From JAWKIW01 sp046331175 (GTDB taxonomy: Bacteria > Actinomycetota > Acidimicrobiia > Acidimicrobiales > Acidimicrobilacustridaceae), in assembly GCA_046331175.1 (NCBI GenBank), contig JAXLRI010000004.1, positions 496,001 to 560,000 on the forward strand: a stretch of 64,000 nucleotides of DNA. Direction: 5' to 3'. Below the pieces are notes generated by a model. The model searched no databases. It had not been told where the DNA came from and saw only the letters and a program-made list of their open reading frames with translations. Shown one piece after another: positions 8,176-16,063 of this stretch (position 1 is the first letter of the stretch; every line of letters starts with the position of its first letter). Both the position numbers and the translations under genes were made by a program.

Positions 8176-8447
8176 CGTCGCCTACCGGCCGCAGCGCCGT
8201 CGTCATCGACACCGATGTCTTCGGAGCGGATCTCGTACCCGGTTCTGCTCTGGCAGGGCGATACGAGCCGCTGATCGTCGGACGGCCGGCGTTCATCTCC
8301 TTCCAGACCGCCGCTGAGCTGCGCTATGGAGCCATGCTCCGCAGCTGGGGCGACGCACGCTTGCTGAAGCTCGAAGCGAGGATCGCCGCAGCCGAGGTCG
8401 TGCACACCGGCCCAGATCTGATCGAGGTCTACGCGCGACTCCGGGTG
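8172..8447 (+). pseudogene. PIN-domain (VapC-like) toxin, 5' fragment, interrupted by IS21
   Basis: Codes 92 residues: VVIDTDVFGAD with the first catalytic Asp, and FQTAAELRYGAM with the conserved Glu of PIN ribonucleases. The reading frame runs into the IS21 end at 8448. The rest of the gene lies at 15149-15307 and joins in frame once the insertion and one copy of the 7-bp duplication CCGGGTG are removed. This gives a 144-residue toxin, normal for the family (the intact paralogue at 21336 has 133). The translated run-on into the element (to 8535) is not a real product. Confidence 0.85.
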
Positions 8448-8455
8448 TGGGAATG

Positions 8456-9262
8456 TCAACCCGGATTGGCCCCACCGTGCTCACGTGATTTGGCCCCACT
8501 TGTTGAGCGTCGTTGGCGGGTGACGCGGAGCCGGTAGGACTCGGTGCCGGTCTCGATGATGTGGGCGTTGAAGGTGACGCGGTCGATGACGGCGGCGACG
8601 AGTCGGGCGTCGGGGATGACTTTGCCCCACTCGCTGAACGGGAGGTTCGAGGCGACGGCCACGCTGGACTTCTCCTCGCGTTCGGTGAGGATCTGGAACA
8701 GCAGCTCGGAGCCACGGGTGTCGAGCTGGACGTAGCCGAGTTCGTCCAGGCAGAGCAGATCGAGGCGGCTGTAGCGGGCGACGAGCCGGGACAGCCGGCG
8801 TTCGTCGGCGGCTTCGGCGAGTTCGTTGACGAGCTGGGCGGTGGTGACGTAGCGGACGGCGAGGCCGGCTTCGCACGCGGCGTGGCCGAGGCCGATGAGC
8901 AGATGGGACTTGCCGGTGCCGGAGTCGCCGAGCAGCACGACCGGATCACCGGCGGTGATGTAGCTGCCGGCGGCGAGCGTGGCGATGGTGGCGGGGTTGA
9001 TGGTCGGGGCGGCGTCGAGGTCGAAGTCGACGAGCCGCTTCAACCTGGGGAACTTCGCCTCGTTGATGCGTCGTTGTCGACGGCGTTCGGCCCGCGAGTC
9101 GACCTCGGTCTCGAGGAGCTCGGCGAGGAAGGCGAGGTAGGTGAGCTTGGATCGCTTCGCGTCCTCGGCGAGGCGGGCGGCCTCGGTGCGGATCATCGGC
9201 AGCTTGAGCTCGCGGGCGGCGGCTTCGATCGAGGTGATCGCAGCGGTGTCGGCGGTGGCCAT
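8456..9262 (-). CDS. istB: IS21 helper ATPase IstB
   Basis: 268 residues. AAA+ ATPase with Walker A GDSGTGKS near residue 110, Walker B LLCLDELG near residue 170 and SNLPFSEWGKVIPD, the usual IstB sensor region. IstB forms an ATP-dependent assembly on target DNA that directs the IstA transposase. The ATG at 9262 overlaps the istA stop (ATGA), the normal istA-istB coupling. The C terminus runs to 8 bp from the element's left end. The gene is intact, unlike its partner. Confidence 0.92.
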   Translation of the reverse strand: MATADTAAITSIEAAARELKLPMIRTEAARLAEDAKRSKLTYLAFLAELLETEVDSRAERRRQRRINEAKFPRLKRLVDFDLDAAPTINPATIATLAAGSYITAGDPVVLLGDSGTGKSHLLIGLGHAACEAGLAVRYVTTAQLVNELAEAADERRLSRLVARYSRLDLLCLDELGYVQLDTRGSELLFQILTEREEKSSVAVASNLPFSEWGKVIPDARLVAAVIDRVTFNAHIIETGTESYRLRVTRQRRSTSGAKSREHGGANPG

Positions 9263-9890
9263 CAGGGGGTCCCTTCGAGGAGGTCGTCGTAGTGAGCAAT
9301 GGTTGGTTCGGGCCGGTCGAAGCCCCGGTGCGCGCCGATCGGGATCACGCGGGCGTCGGTGTTTTCTGCCGAGCGTCGGGCTTCGATGAGCACGACCTCG
9401 GCGTCGAGGACCCCGGCTGCGAGGGCAGCGGTCATGCCGGCGACGACCGCGTCGGCGGGGATGGTGCGGTGACCCAGCAACACGTCGATGAGCACCCGGG
9501 TGCCGTCACGGTCGCCGAGCCGCCGACGGGCCTGGTCCCAAAAGCGCTGATGGGTCGACGTGAACGCCCCGGAGGCCCGAGCCCTCGCCAGCGGTGTCGA
9601 TGAGGGCAGGGCGCCGGGCTTGCGGACCATCACGTCGAGGTAGTGATCCAGCGTCAGCACCTCGTCGCCTTTGCGGCCCCGTCGATGGCGGGCCACGACG
9701 GTGGCGCCGTCGAGGACCTCGATGATCTCGGCGCCGACGCGAACATCGAGACGTTGCCGGACGTAGCGGGCTGGGACCGAGTAGTGGGCCTGGCGCACGC
9801 ACACCCGAGACTTCGTGTCGACCCGGTGCGAACCCAGCGTGGTGGCATCGAACGGCTCGGCTGGCAACGGCGCCAGGAGGGTGTCCGGAT
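9262..9890 (-). pseudogene. istA: IS21 transposase istA, 3' fragment
   Basis: C-terminal about 209 codons of IstA, starting inside the gene where IS256 is inserted. It carries PLPAEPFDATTLGSHRVD, VRQAHYSVPARYVRQRLDVR and the small beta-barrel and tail region typical of IstA. The piece joins in frame to the 5' piece that ends at 12738 if the IS256 element (9891-12737) is removed with no target duplication left: the split codon is one base plus two bases. Its stop overlaps the istB start. Confidence 0.85.
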
Positions 9891-9950
9891 CTCTGTGTAA
9901 GAGGCGCTACACCGTGAGGCAGGCGGAGCCTGTCTCGGAAGGGATGCGCT

Positions 9951-10739
9951 ATGGCACAGGCACCGATTCCTCAGGAGCTGATCGATCAGCTGCTGGAGGG
10001 CTATGAGGTCCCGTCGGATCTCACGGGCCCTGACGGGTTGATCAAGCAGCTCGTGGGCCGGTTGATCGAGGCGGCCTCGGCTGGCGAGCTCACCGACCAC
10101 CTGGGTTATGACAAGGGCGACCCGGCGGGCCGGGGGTCGGGGAACTCGCGCAACGGCACGACCCCCAAGACGTTGGTCACCGAGATGGGTGAGCTGCCGG
10201 TCAAGATCGCCCGGGACCGCAACGGGACCTTCGAACCGCTGATCGTCGAGAAGGGCCAGACCCACTGGGACGGCTTCGACGACAAGATCATCTCGATGTA
10301 CGCCGGCGGGATGACCGTCGAGGAGATCCGCTCGCATCTGGCGGACCTGTACGACGTGGAGGTCTCCCGCGACTTCATCTCGAGGGTCACCGACTCGGTC
10401 CTCGAGGACGTGCGGACCTGGCAGACCCGGCCGCTCGACGAGTGCTACCCGGTGATCTGGATCGATGCGCTGGTCGTGAAGATCCGGGTCGACGGGGTCG
10501 TGCGCAACCGGCCCGCCTACCTGGTCCTGGGCCTCAACACCGAGGGCCGAAAGGAGGCGTTATCGCTGGTGGTGGGCACCGGGGACGAGTCCGCCAAGTT
10601 CTGGCTGAAGGTCCTCACCGACCTGCGCAACCGGGGCCTGCACCAGGTGTGCGTGGTGTGCTGCGATGGGCTCACCGCCCTGCCCGAGGCCATCGAGGCG
10701 GTCTATGCCGAGGCGTGGGTGCAGTGCTCGTTAGTGCAC
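9951..10739 (+). pseudogene. IS256-family transposase, 5' fragment
   Basis: 263 codons from an ATG with GGAAGGG upstream. It has the Mutator-type N terminus, HLGYDKGDPAGRGSGNSRNG, the DDE start (VIWIDALVVKIR) and VCCDGLTALPEAIEAVYAEA with the second Asp. It is cut after VQCSLVH by the IS110 insertion. Joining codon 263 to base 12242 restores VQCSLVHLIRASMRF, the conserved stretch of the family, giving a 409-residue protein. Confidence 0.9.
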
Positions 10740-10741
10740 GA

Positions 10742-10910
10742 TGCCCTCGCCCGGGAACGTCCCGGGTGTCATCCGCATCGGCGGGAGAGGGCCAGTGCAG
10801 ACCGACCTTCGAGGTCCCGACGCAGACCTGTCCCTCCCGTCGGTGGCGGGCCTCGAACTGCGAGCAGGAGTCGCGCCATGAGCGCCATAACGAGTGACGG
10901 TGGTGGCCGG
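10742..10910 (+). ncRNA. candidate IS110 bridge RNA
   Basis: The left end upstream of the transposase is non-coding and can fold. CCCGGGAACGTCCCGGG (10750-10766) is a perfect 7-bp hairpin with a 3-base loop, CGGGAG near 10781 can pair with CTCCCG near 10835, and GACCTTCGAGGTC near 10806 is a 5-bp hairpin inside that larger stem. In IS110 elements this region encodes a structured guide RNA with loops that recognise target and donor DNA. Two short strings of the insertion site recur here (TCATCCG at 10769 and AGTGCA at 10794), which may be guide segments. Exact ends are not known. Confidence 0.45.
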
Positions 10911-10945
10911 CCGAAGCGGATGAGTCGACCTCGAAGGAGGAACTC

Positions 10946-12130
10946 ATGCCGAGCTACGCCGGCATCGACTGGGGCGGCGCCCATCATCAACTCGCGGTTG
11001 TCGACGACGACGGCCGTGAGTCACTGAACGATCGATTCCCGCACACACGCGACGGAGTCAGCGACCTGGTCACTGCACTTACCTGCCAGGGCCCGGACCT
11101 GGTCGGTGTCGCGATCGAACGAAGCGACGGCATCGTCGTTGACTCGCTCCACGCCGCATGCGTGACCGTGTTCCCGGTGAGTCCACGGGTGTCGGCACGC
11201 GCCCGTGAGCGCTACCAGGCGGCTGTCCGCAAGAGCGATCGCTTCGATGCGTTCGTGCTCGCAGACGCGCTCCGGACCGAAGGATGGCGTTGGCGGCCCC
11301 TCGTCCCGGCATCGCCCCTCCACGCCGAGCTGCGCCAGGTGGTGCGTCATCGCCGCCAGACCTACGAGACCCAGATCATGGTCGAGGCACAGCTACGCGA
11401 GACCCTGCTCGCCTATCACCCTGCGGTCGTGGCCCTCTTCTCGAGCGTCGACCGCGACGCGACCTTGGCGTTTCTGCGTGACTACCCGAGCCCTGACGCG
11501 GCCAGCCGTGTGGGTGAGGCGCGCATGACCGGCTTCTGCAAGCGCATCGGCTACACCGGCCGGGTCCCAGCGACGGTGCTCGTCGAGCGTCTCCGCACCC
11601 ATCTGCTGTCGGCGTCGAGCGGCAACGTCGCCGGACATCGCTTCGCTGCCCTCGCCCAGGCCGACCAGCTCGAGCTACTCAACAACCAGCTACGGGCCTA
11701 CAACCGCCGCATCGACGAGCTCCTCAATGCGCACCCCGATCGTGAGACGTTCACCAGCTTCCCAGCTGTTGGGCGCATCATCGCCGCCGAGCTCCTCGCC
11801 GAGATCGGCGAGGACCGCAACCGCTACCCGACGCCCCAAGTCCTGCTCGCCGAGGCTGGCGCGGCGCCCGTCACGCTCGCGTCCGGGAAGGTCCAACGGG
11901 TCCGCATCCGCTACGCCTGCAACAGGCGCCTACGCGCGACCTCGACCAGCTGGGCGCACGTCCTCAAGCGCATCGACCCGGTCTCACGGGAGCGCTACCT
12001 CGCCGCCATGGACCGAGGCGCGACCTACCACGGCGCCCTCCGCTCGGTTTCTGCGTCATGGCTCCGGGTGCTCTGGCGCTGCTGGCAGGACAGCACCACC
12101 TACGACCCCGCCCGCCACCGCAACACCTGA
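10946..12130 (+). CDS. IS110-family transposase (DEDD recombinase)
   Basis: 394 residues from an ATG preceded by AAGGAGG. The N-terminal RuvC-like DEDD domain has Asp8 (YAGIDWG), Glu58 (AIERSDG) and two Asp in KSDRFDAFVLAD near residues 97-102. The C-terminal Tnp domain has the helix-hairpin-helix FPAVGRIIAAELLAEIG and the serine-containing stretch RRLRATSTSW that supplies the nucleophile in this family. The gene has no frameshift, and the element has no later insertion, so it is the most recent and possibly still active layer of the stack. Confidence 0.93.
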   Translation: MPSYAGIDWGGAHHQLAVVDDDGRESLNDRFPHTRDGVSDLVTALTCQGPDLVGVAIERSDGIVVDSLHAACVTVFPVSPRVSARARERYQAAVRKSDRFDAFVLADALRTEGWRWRPLVPASPLHAELRQVVRHRRQTYETQIMVEAQLRETLLAYHPAVVALFSSVDRDATLAFLRDYPSPDAASRVGEARMTGFCKRIGYTGRVPATVLVERLRTHLLSASSGNVAGHRFAALAQADQLELLNNQLRAYNRRIDELLNAHPDRETFTSFPAVGRIIAAELLAEIGEDRNRYPTPQVLLAEAGAAPVTLASGKVQRVRIRYACNRRLRATSTSWAHVLKRIDPVSRERYLAAMDRGATYHGALRSVSASWLRVLWRCWQDSTTYDPARHRNT

Positions 12131-12241
12131 CCACCTCGTGCACCGCTACGCGCGCCGGTGCTATGCCGGCGTCTTCACCGCGCCCACCAACCCGTCACCG
12201 CCCACCAACAGAGGTTGACAACAGGAGTCTGTGTCGTGCAC

Positions 12242-12682
12242 CTCATCCGGGCGTCGATGCGGTTCGTGTCCTACAAGGACCGCAAGGCGATCACCAAGGA
12301 CCTCAAGCCCATCTACCAGGCCGCCACCGAGGACGAGGCCCTCGAGGCGCTGGTCGCGTTCGATGACCGTTGGGGGGACCGCTACCCGATGATCGCCGAG
12401 ATGTGGCGGGCCCACTGGAACCAGTTCATCCCGTTCTTCGCGTTCCCCTACGAGATCCGCAAGATCATCTACACGACCAACTCGATCGAGGCGGTCAACC
12501 GTCAGCTGCGCAAGATCATCAAGACCCGTGGCCAGTTCCCCACCGAGGACGCCGCGCTGAAGCTGTTGTGGCTCGCGTTGATGCGGGCCGAGAAGAAGTG
12601 GACCTACCCGATCCGGGACTGGCCCCGAGCGCTGCACCAGTTCGCGATCTACTTCCCCGGCCGCGTCCCCGTGGCCGGTTGA
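12242..12682 (+). pseudogene. IS256-family transposase, 3' fragment
   Basis: C-terminal 146 codons of the transposase begun at 9951, starting LIRASMRFVSYKDRK. It holds the catalytic Glu in TTNSIEAVNRQLRK, the signature end of the Mutator/IS256 DDE domain, and RDWPRALHQFAIYF near the end. It is in frame with the 5' fragment once IS110 is removed. Confidence 0.9.
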
Positions 12683-12737
12683 CAGCCATCAGATAATGAC
12701 CAAGGACCACCAATCAGGAATAGCCTCTTACACAGAG

Positions 12738-13679
12738 CACCTGACACTCCCGGCGCCAGCGCCGGGGCTTCGAGCTCGAAGTGCTCGCCGACCGTGATCC
12801 GCCGGTGCGCGATGAACCGGGCGTCATCCACAGCCATCGCCGCCGCGATCAGCTCGTTCAGCTCGTCCATGGTCTCGACGCGCGGGACCGGGACCAGGTG
12901 GTTGCGGCGGAACCGGCCGACCTCGCCCTCGACACCGCCCTTTTCGTGCGCGCCGTCCTCACCCGGTTGGCAGAACCACGACTCGAACCCGTAGTGCGAC
13001 CGCAGAGCGGTGAACCGGTCCGACTCGATCCGGTCCCGGCCCTTGAGCACCTTGGCGACCGCGGCCTTGAGGTTGTCGTAGCTGACCGTCCCAGGGACGC
13101 CGCCGAAGTGTTCGAACGCCCGGACATGCCCGTCGAGGAACACGTCCTGGGTCTCGTTCAGGTAGCCCCGGCAGAACCCCTTCCCCGACGACGACAAGCG
13201 CATCAAGAACAACGACACGTCAGTCGGGACCCCGGCCAACACGATCCTCGCTTCGCCGAAGTCGACCTCGCCCTTCGAACCCAACGGGTGGTGCTGCGGG
13301 ACCGTCACGTCGACGAGCGGGAACGACTGGCGCTCCCGGACCGTCTTCACGTAGCGCCGCACCGTCGACTCACCGACATCGGCGTGGTACTCGGTCAACA
13401 GGCGTTGCCACACCCGGCGGGCGGTGTGGCGCTGCTTGCGTGGCCACTTCTGATCCTCTTCGAGCCAACCATCGATGACCGGTTTCCACTGATCCATCTT
13501 CGGGGCCGGCCGCTCGGGCGTCTTGCGTGGCGGCGGCACCGCCGAGACCAGCGCCGCCCGCACCTCACGGCGATGGACCCGGAACTGGCGCGCCAACGCC
13601 CGGATCGACTTCGTCTCCTGCGCCGCGCAAGCGCGCGACGGATCTGCTCGTAGAGCTGCACCTTCGACCTCTTCGCCAT
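12738..13679 (-). pseudogene. istA: IS21 transposase istA, 5' fragment, with N-terminal frameshift
   Basis: Begins with the usual IstA N terminus MAKRSKVQLYEQIRR (ATG at 13679). The frame then changes near 13635-13645: the following TKSIRALARQFRVHRREVRAAL helix-turn-helix is read in another frame, which implies a one-base indel. After that come the DDE core pieces GEVDFGEARIVL and VPGTVSYDNLKAAV. The fragment ends at the IS256 boundary, before PLPAEPFDA of the 3' fragment. The gene is therefore broken twice. Confidence 0.8.
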
Positions 13680-13819
13680 CCCCACACGCCACCGCCACCG
13701 ACAACGCCGGTCGCGGACCCCGAAGGCACCGAAGGTGGGGCCAAATCAGACGAGCACTACCGCTCCAAGTGGGGCCAGATCAGGTGAGTGAAGCGCCCCG
13801 GGTTTCGTGGAGGCTCTGG

Positions 13820-14760
13820 CTATTGGGTCACGGCCAGGTCGGCTGTGACGGTCTGACGGGAGTAGGCGTCTTCGTGGGCGGCGGGGGTGGTGTAGCCGGC
13901 GCCGGTGGTGATGGTGCCGTGGCGGCGGCGGTTGTTGAACCAGTCGACGTAGGTCATGGTGGCGAACTCGACGTCTTCGATCCCTGACCAGGGGCCGTGC
14001 CGGTAGATGAGCTCCCACTTGTAGAGCCCGTTGAACGACTCCGCCAGGGCGTTGTCGTAGCTGTCGCCCTTGGAGCCGACCGACGCGACGATCTCGTTGG
14101 CCTCCAGCCGGTCGGTGTAGCGGATGGCGAGATACTGCACGCCGCGGTCGCTGTGATGGACCAGGCCCGACAGGTCTGCGCCGGCGCGTTGGCGGTTCCA
14201 GATCGCCATCTCCAACGCATCGATCGCCAGGTCCGAGCGAAGGACTTCGATGCCTGCCACCCGACGACCATGCGGGAGAACACGTCGACGATGAACGCCA
14301 GGTACACCCAACCCGAGTGGGTCTTGACGTAGGTGATGTCGGCCACCCACAACCGGTTCGGTGCCGGCGCCCGGAACTGGCGGTCGACGAGGTCGGCGGG
14401 CCGCTCGAGGGTCTGGTCGCCCTCGGTCGTGCGCACCCAGGTGCGGCCCCGCCGACAGCCAGCCAGGCCCATCTCCCGCATCAGCCGCTCGACCCGGCAG
14501 CGACCGACGCGGACGCCGTCGACGTTGTTGAGGTGGTCCCAGACCTTGTCGGCCCCGTACACCTGCAGGTTGGCGTCATAGACCCGGCGGATCTCGGTCT
14601 TCAGCTCGGCGTCACGCACAGCCCTCGCCGACGGAGGGCGCCGCTTGGCGGCGTGGTAGGTCTGGGGAGCGATCCCGCACACGGCGCAGATCGGCTCGAC
14701 TCCCCACACCAGCCCCTCGGCGGTGCGACGGTGCCGGTTGGCGTCGATGAACGCGATCAC
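13820..14760 (-). pseudogene. IS3-family transposase orfB (integrase core), frameshifted
   Basis: Start GTG at 14760 overlaps the orfA stop. It encodes the IS150/IS3-type HTH_21 region (YGADKVWDHLNN, CRVERLMREMGLAG), the first catalytic Asp in WVADITYVKTHSGW and VFSRMVVGWQ. Near 14240-14250 the frame shifts, and the rest (LRSDLAIDALEMAIWNRQ, HHSDRGVQY with the second Asp, NALAESFNGLYKWELI with the Glu) is read in another frame. The one-base indel inside the catalytic domain should inactivate it unless it is a sequencing error. Confidence 0.8.
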
Positions 14761-15077
14761 CTCTTGGACTGGCGGTCGAGCTCCGCCCCGAAGAAAGCCG
14801 ACGCCGCCTTCAAGATCTCGTTCGCTCTGCGCAGCTCGGCGTTCTCGCGCTTGAGCCGCTTGATCTCGGCCGACTCCTGCGAGGTCACCCCCGGTCGGGT
14901 GCCACCGTCGATCTCGGCACGGCGGACCCACTTGCGCACCGTCTCCGGCGTCGGGCCCAGCTTGTCGGCGACCGAGCAGATCGCCTCCCACTGCGAGTCG
15001 TGCTCGTGCTGGTGCTCGAGCACCATCCGCACCGCCCGCTCACGCAGCTCGGTCGGGTACTTCCCATGTCGTGGCAT
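14757..15077 (-). CDS. IS3-family orfA (helix-turn-helix)
   Basis: 106 residues beginning MPRHGKYPTELRERAVRMV, with an HTH of the IS3 OrfA type (SVADKLGPTPETVRKWVRRAE) and a leucine-zipper-like end (IKRLKRENAELRRANEILKAA). It binds the element's ends together with OrfB. An ATG 15 bases upstream is an alternative start. orfA itself shows no damage. Confidence 0.85.
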   Translation of the reverse strand: MPRHGKYPTELRERAVRMVLEHQHEHDSQWEAICSVADKLGPTPETVRKWVRRAEIDGGTRPGVTSQESAEIKRLKRENAELRRANEILKAASAFFGAELDRQSKR

Positions 15078-15148
15078 GACTCCATCCTTCACTCAAGGTA
15101 TGGAGCCTCCACGGATCCCGGGGCGCTTCAGAGCACACCCACCGGGTG

Positions 15149-15307
15149 GCATGCCAGCGCGCAGGCCACGGCCTGTCCCAGCGCGAACACGACGCAGACC
15201 GCTGGATCGCTGCAACCGCAATCCGGCTCGGTCTCCCCCTCGTGTCGAACGACACGATCTTCGAGGGCGTGCCGGGACTCGTCCTGGAGTCCGCCCACGA
15301 CGAATAG
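15149..15307 (+). pseudogene. PIN-domain (VapC-like) toxin, 3' fragment
   Basis: 52 codons and a TAG that complete the toxin begun at 8172. The piece contains GHGLSQREHDADRWIAATA, matching GHPLADRAHHQDLWIAAAA of the intact paralogue at 21336, and thus the last catalytic Asp residues of the PIN fold. It ends IFEGVPGLVLESAHDE. Without an upstream start it cannot be made as a toxin. Confidence 0.85.
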
Positions 15308-15326
15308 GGCGCCACCCCAACCGACG

Positions 15327-15366
15327 CCTATCCCAGATCAGCAGATCAGCGCGAACGCCGGCCGCG
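15327..15366 (+). repeat. island direct repeat, copy 3
   Basis: CTATCCCAGATCAGC followed by GCGCGAACGCCGGCC, i.e. both conserved blocks in short form. It lies between the end of the broken PIN toxin and the mazEF pair. Confidence 0.6.
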
Positions 15367-15395
15367 TCCCTGATCGCCGTCTCGGCGCGCGCAGT

Positions 15396-15713
15396 TCAGT
15401 CGAGGCCGAGCACCGTCAGGAGCGCCTCGTCGACACCCCACAACTCTTCATGTGTGAGATGGCCGCTGAGCCGACCGAGGCGCGTGGCATCCACAGCACC
15501 GACCTGCTCCACCAGGACTCTCGTTCGCTGACCCGAGATCTCGATCTCAGGGCGGAACGACGCCGGCTTTGCGCTTCGAGACGTCGGCGCCACGATCACG
15601 ACGGACCGGGGCAGGAACTCGTCAGCCTGGACCACGACCCCGTAGCGAGGTCCCTGCTGCTCGTGACCGACACCCTTGGGGAGCTTGAACCGGTAGATGT
15701 CACCGCGTTGCAC
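15396..15713 (-). CDS. mazF: MazF/PemK-family endoribonuclease toxin
   Basis: 105 residues. MQRGDIYRFKLPKGVGHEQQ, then GPRYGVVVQAD, VVIVAPTSRSAKPASFRPEI and a C-terminal LVEQVGAVDATRLGRLSGHLT match the MazF fold, an mRNA interferase. The start overlaps the antitoxin end by 14 bp, so the pair is one operon with antitoxin first. The second strand arginine/threonine positions look intact. The pair occupies one repeat-to-repeat interval of the island. Confidence 0.88.
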   Translation of the reverse strand: MQRGDIYRFKLPKGVGHEQQGPRYGVVVQADEFLPRSVVIVAPTSRSAKPASFRPEIEISGQRTRVLVEQVGAVDATRLGRLSGHLTHEELWGVDEALLTVLGLD

Positions 15714-15939
15714 GCAGCGACTCCATCAGCCCAGCGACCGCGACCATCTCCTCGCGGTCCTGCTCGTCAGCCTCGAGCGCGGCTACCTCGGCAGCGAGCT
15801 CCGCGCTGCGCCGCAAGCGCCGGGCCGACGCGATCAACGACGAACGGATCGCCTCGGAGCGCGACAGCCCGGCCGCCTCGAGGGAACGCAGGGCCCGCTC
15901 GGCCTCATCATCCAGTCGTACAGATATCGCTTGCGCCAT
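15700..15939 (-). CDS. mazE: ribbon-helix-helix antitoxin of the MazF pair
   Basis: 79 residues beginning MAQAISVRLDDEAERALRSLE, a ribbon-helix-helix DNA-binding start (beta strand ISVRLD then helices), followed by LSRSEAIRSSLIASARRL and an acidic helical tail that would wrap the toxin. By family knowledge it binds MazF and represses its own promoter. A palindrome lies 10 bp before its start codon. The antitoxin-first order and overlap are normal. Confidence 0.82.
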   Translation of the reverse strand: MAQAISVRLDDEAERALRSLEAAGLSRSEAIRSSLIASARRLRRSAELAAEVAALEADEQDREEMVAVAGLMESLRATR

Positions 15940-15948
15940 GAGCCGAAC

Positions 15949-15969
15949 TGTATCGCATATCGTGATACA
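15949..15969. promoter_or_regulatory. palindrome upstream of mazE, likely operator
   Basis: TGTATC (15949-15954) and GATACA (15964-15969) form perfect 6-bp arms around 9 bp, ending 10 bp before the mazE ATG. The AT-rich centre (GCATATCGT) is unusual for this genome and suits a ribbon-helix-helix operator overlapping the promoter or start region. Confidence 0.55.
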
Positions 15970-15989
15970 CGACGCAGCCTGGGACCGAG

Positions 15990-16060
15990 GCGTCCCCTAT
16001 CGCTCCGCGAAAGCGCGGCAGAACCACGACCCCCCACGCGTCCCAGACCGCCGGGAGGGA
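15990..16060 (+). repeat. island direct repeat, copy 4 (two first-block motifs)
   Basis: GCGTCCCCTATCGC at 15990 with CGCGAAAGCGCGG after it, and a second GCGTCCCAGACCGCCGGG at 16038. It lies between mazEF and the next gene. Two first-block motifs in one interval may mean two overlapping copies. Confidence 0.55.
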
Positions 16061-16063
16061 CGC

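Larger units (their letters stand above)
10740..12241 (+). mobile_element. IS110-family element
   Basis: About 1.5 kb inserted in the IS256 transposase gene. The hexamer GTGCAC occurs at both junctions (10734-10739 and 12236-12241) and only one copy belongs to the restored host gene, so it contains or equals the recombination core. There are no terminal inverted repeats, as expected for IS110. A 206-bp non-coding left end precedes the transposase, the place where IS110-group elements encode their bridge RNA. A short (about 110 bp) non-coding right end follows. Confidence 0.85.
9891..12737. mobile_element. IS256 (Mutator)-family element, itself split by IS110
   Basis: Terminal inverted repeats CTCTGTGTAAGAGGC (9891-9905) and its exact complement (12723-12737) bound the element. 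Without the IS110 insertion it is 1,345 bp, a normal IS256 size. It lies inside istA. IS256 relatives usually make 8-9 bp target duplications, but no duplication is seen at the two flanks and the istA frame rejoins exactly without one. Confidence 0.85.
13789..15130. mobile_element. IS3-family element inserted in the right end of IS21
   Basis: Terminal inverted repeats of 28 bp with two mismatches: the left begins TGAAGCGCCCCGGG and the right ends CCCGGGGCGCTTCA. A 3-bp target duplication GAG flanks it (13786-13788 and 15131-15133), normal for IS3. It carries orfA and orfB on the minus strand. It landed only 11 bp from the right tip of the IS21 element. Confidence 0.9.
8448..15141. mobile_element. 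IS21-family element carrying nested IS256, IS110 and IS3 insertions
   Basis: The outermost element. A 7-bp target duplication CCGGGTG flanks it (8441-8447 and 15142-15148). Both ends start TGGG and have subterminal copies of a TGATTTGGCCCCAC-like repeat (left near 8461-8496, right near 13736-13784), as IS21 ends do. It carries istB and istA on the minus strand. Removing the IS256 stack (2,847 bp) and the IS3 element with its duplication leaves about 2.5 kb, a normal IS21 size. istA is both frameshifted and interrupted, so the element cannot move on its own. Confidence 0.85.

Noticed and set aside
8172..8537. PIN toxin as a 121-residue functional protein running into IS21 DNA
   Set aside because: The last 29 residues are coded by the IS21 end and the final catalytic residues are missing; the true 3' end is at 15149-15307.
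9891..12737. IS256 target-site duplication
   Set aside because: The flanks (GTCCGGAT left, CACCTGAC right) do not match at any offset tried, and the istA frame closes without added bases.
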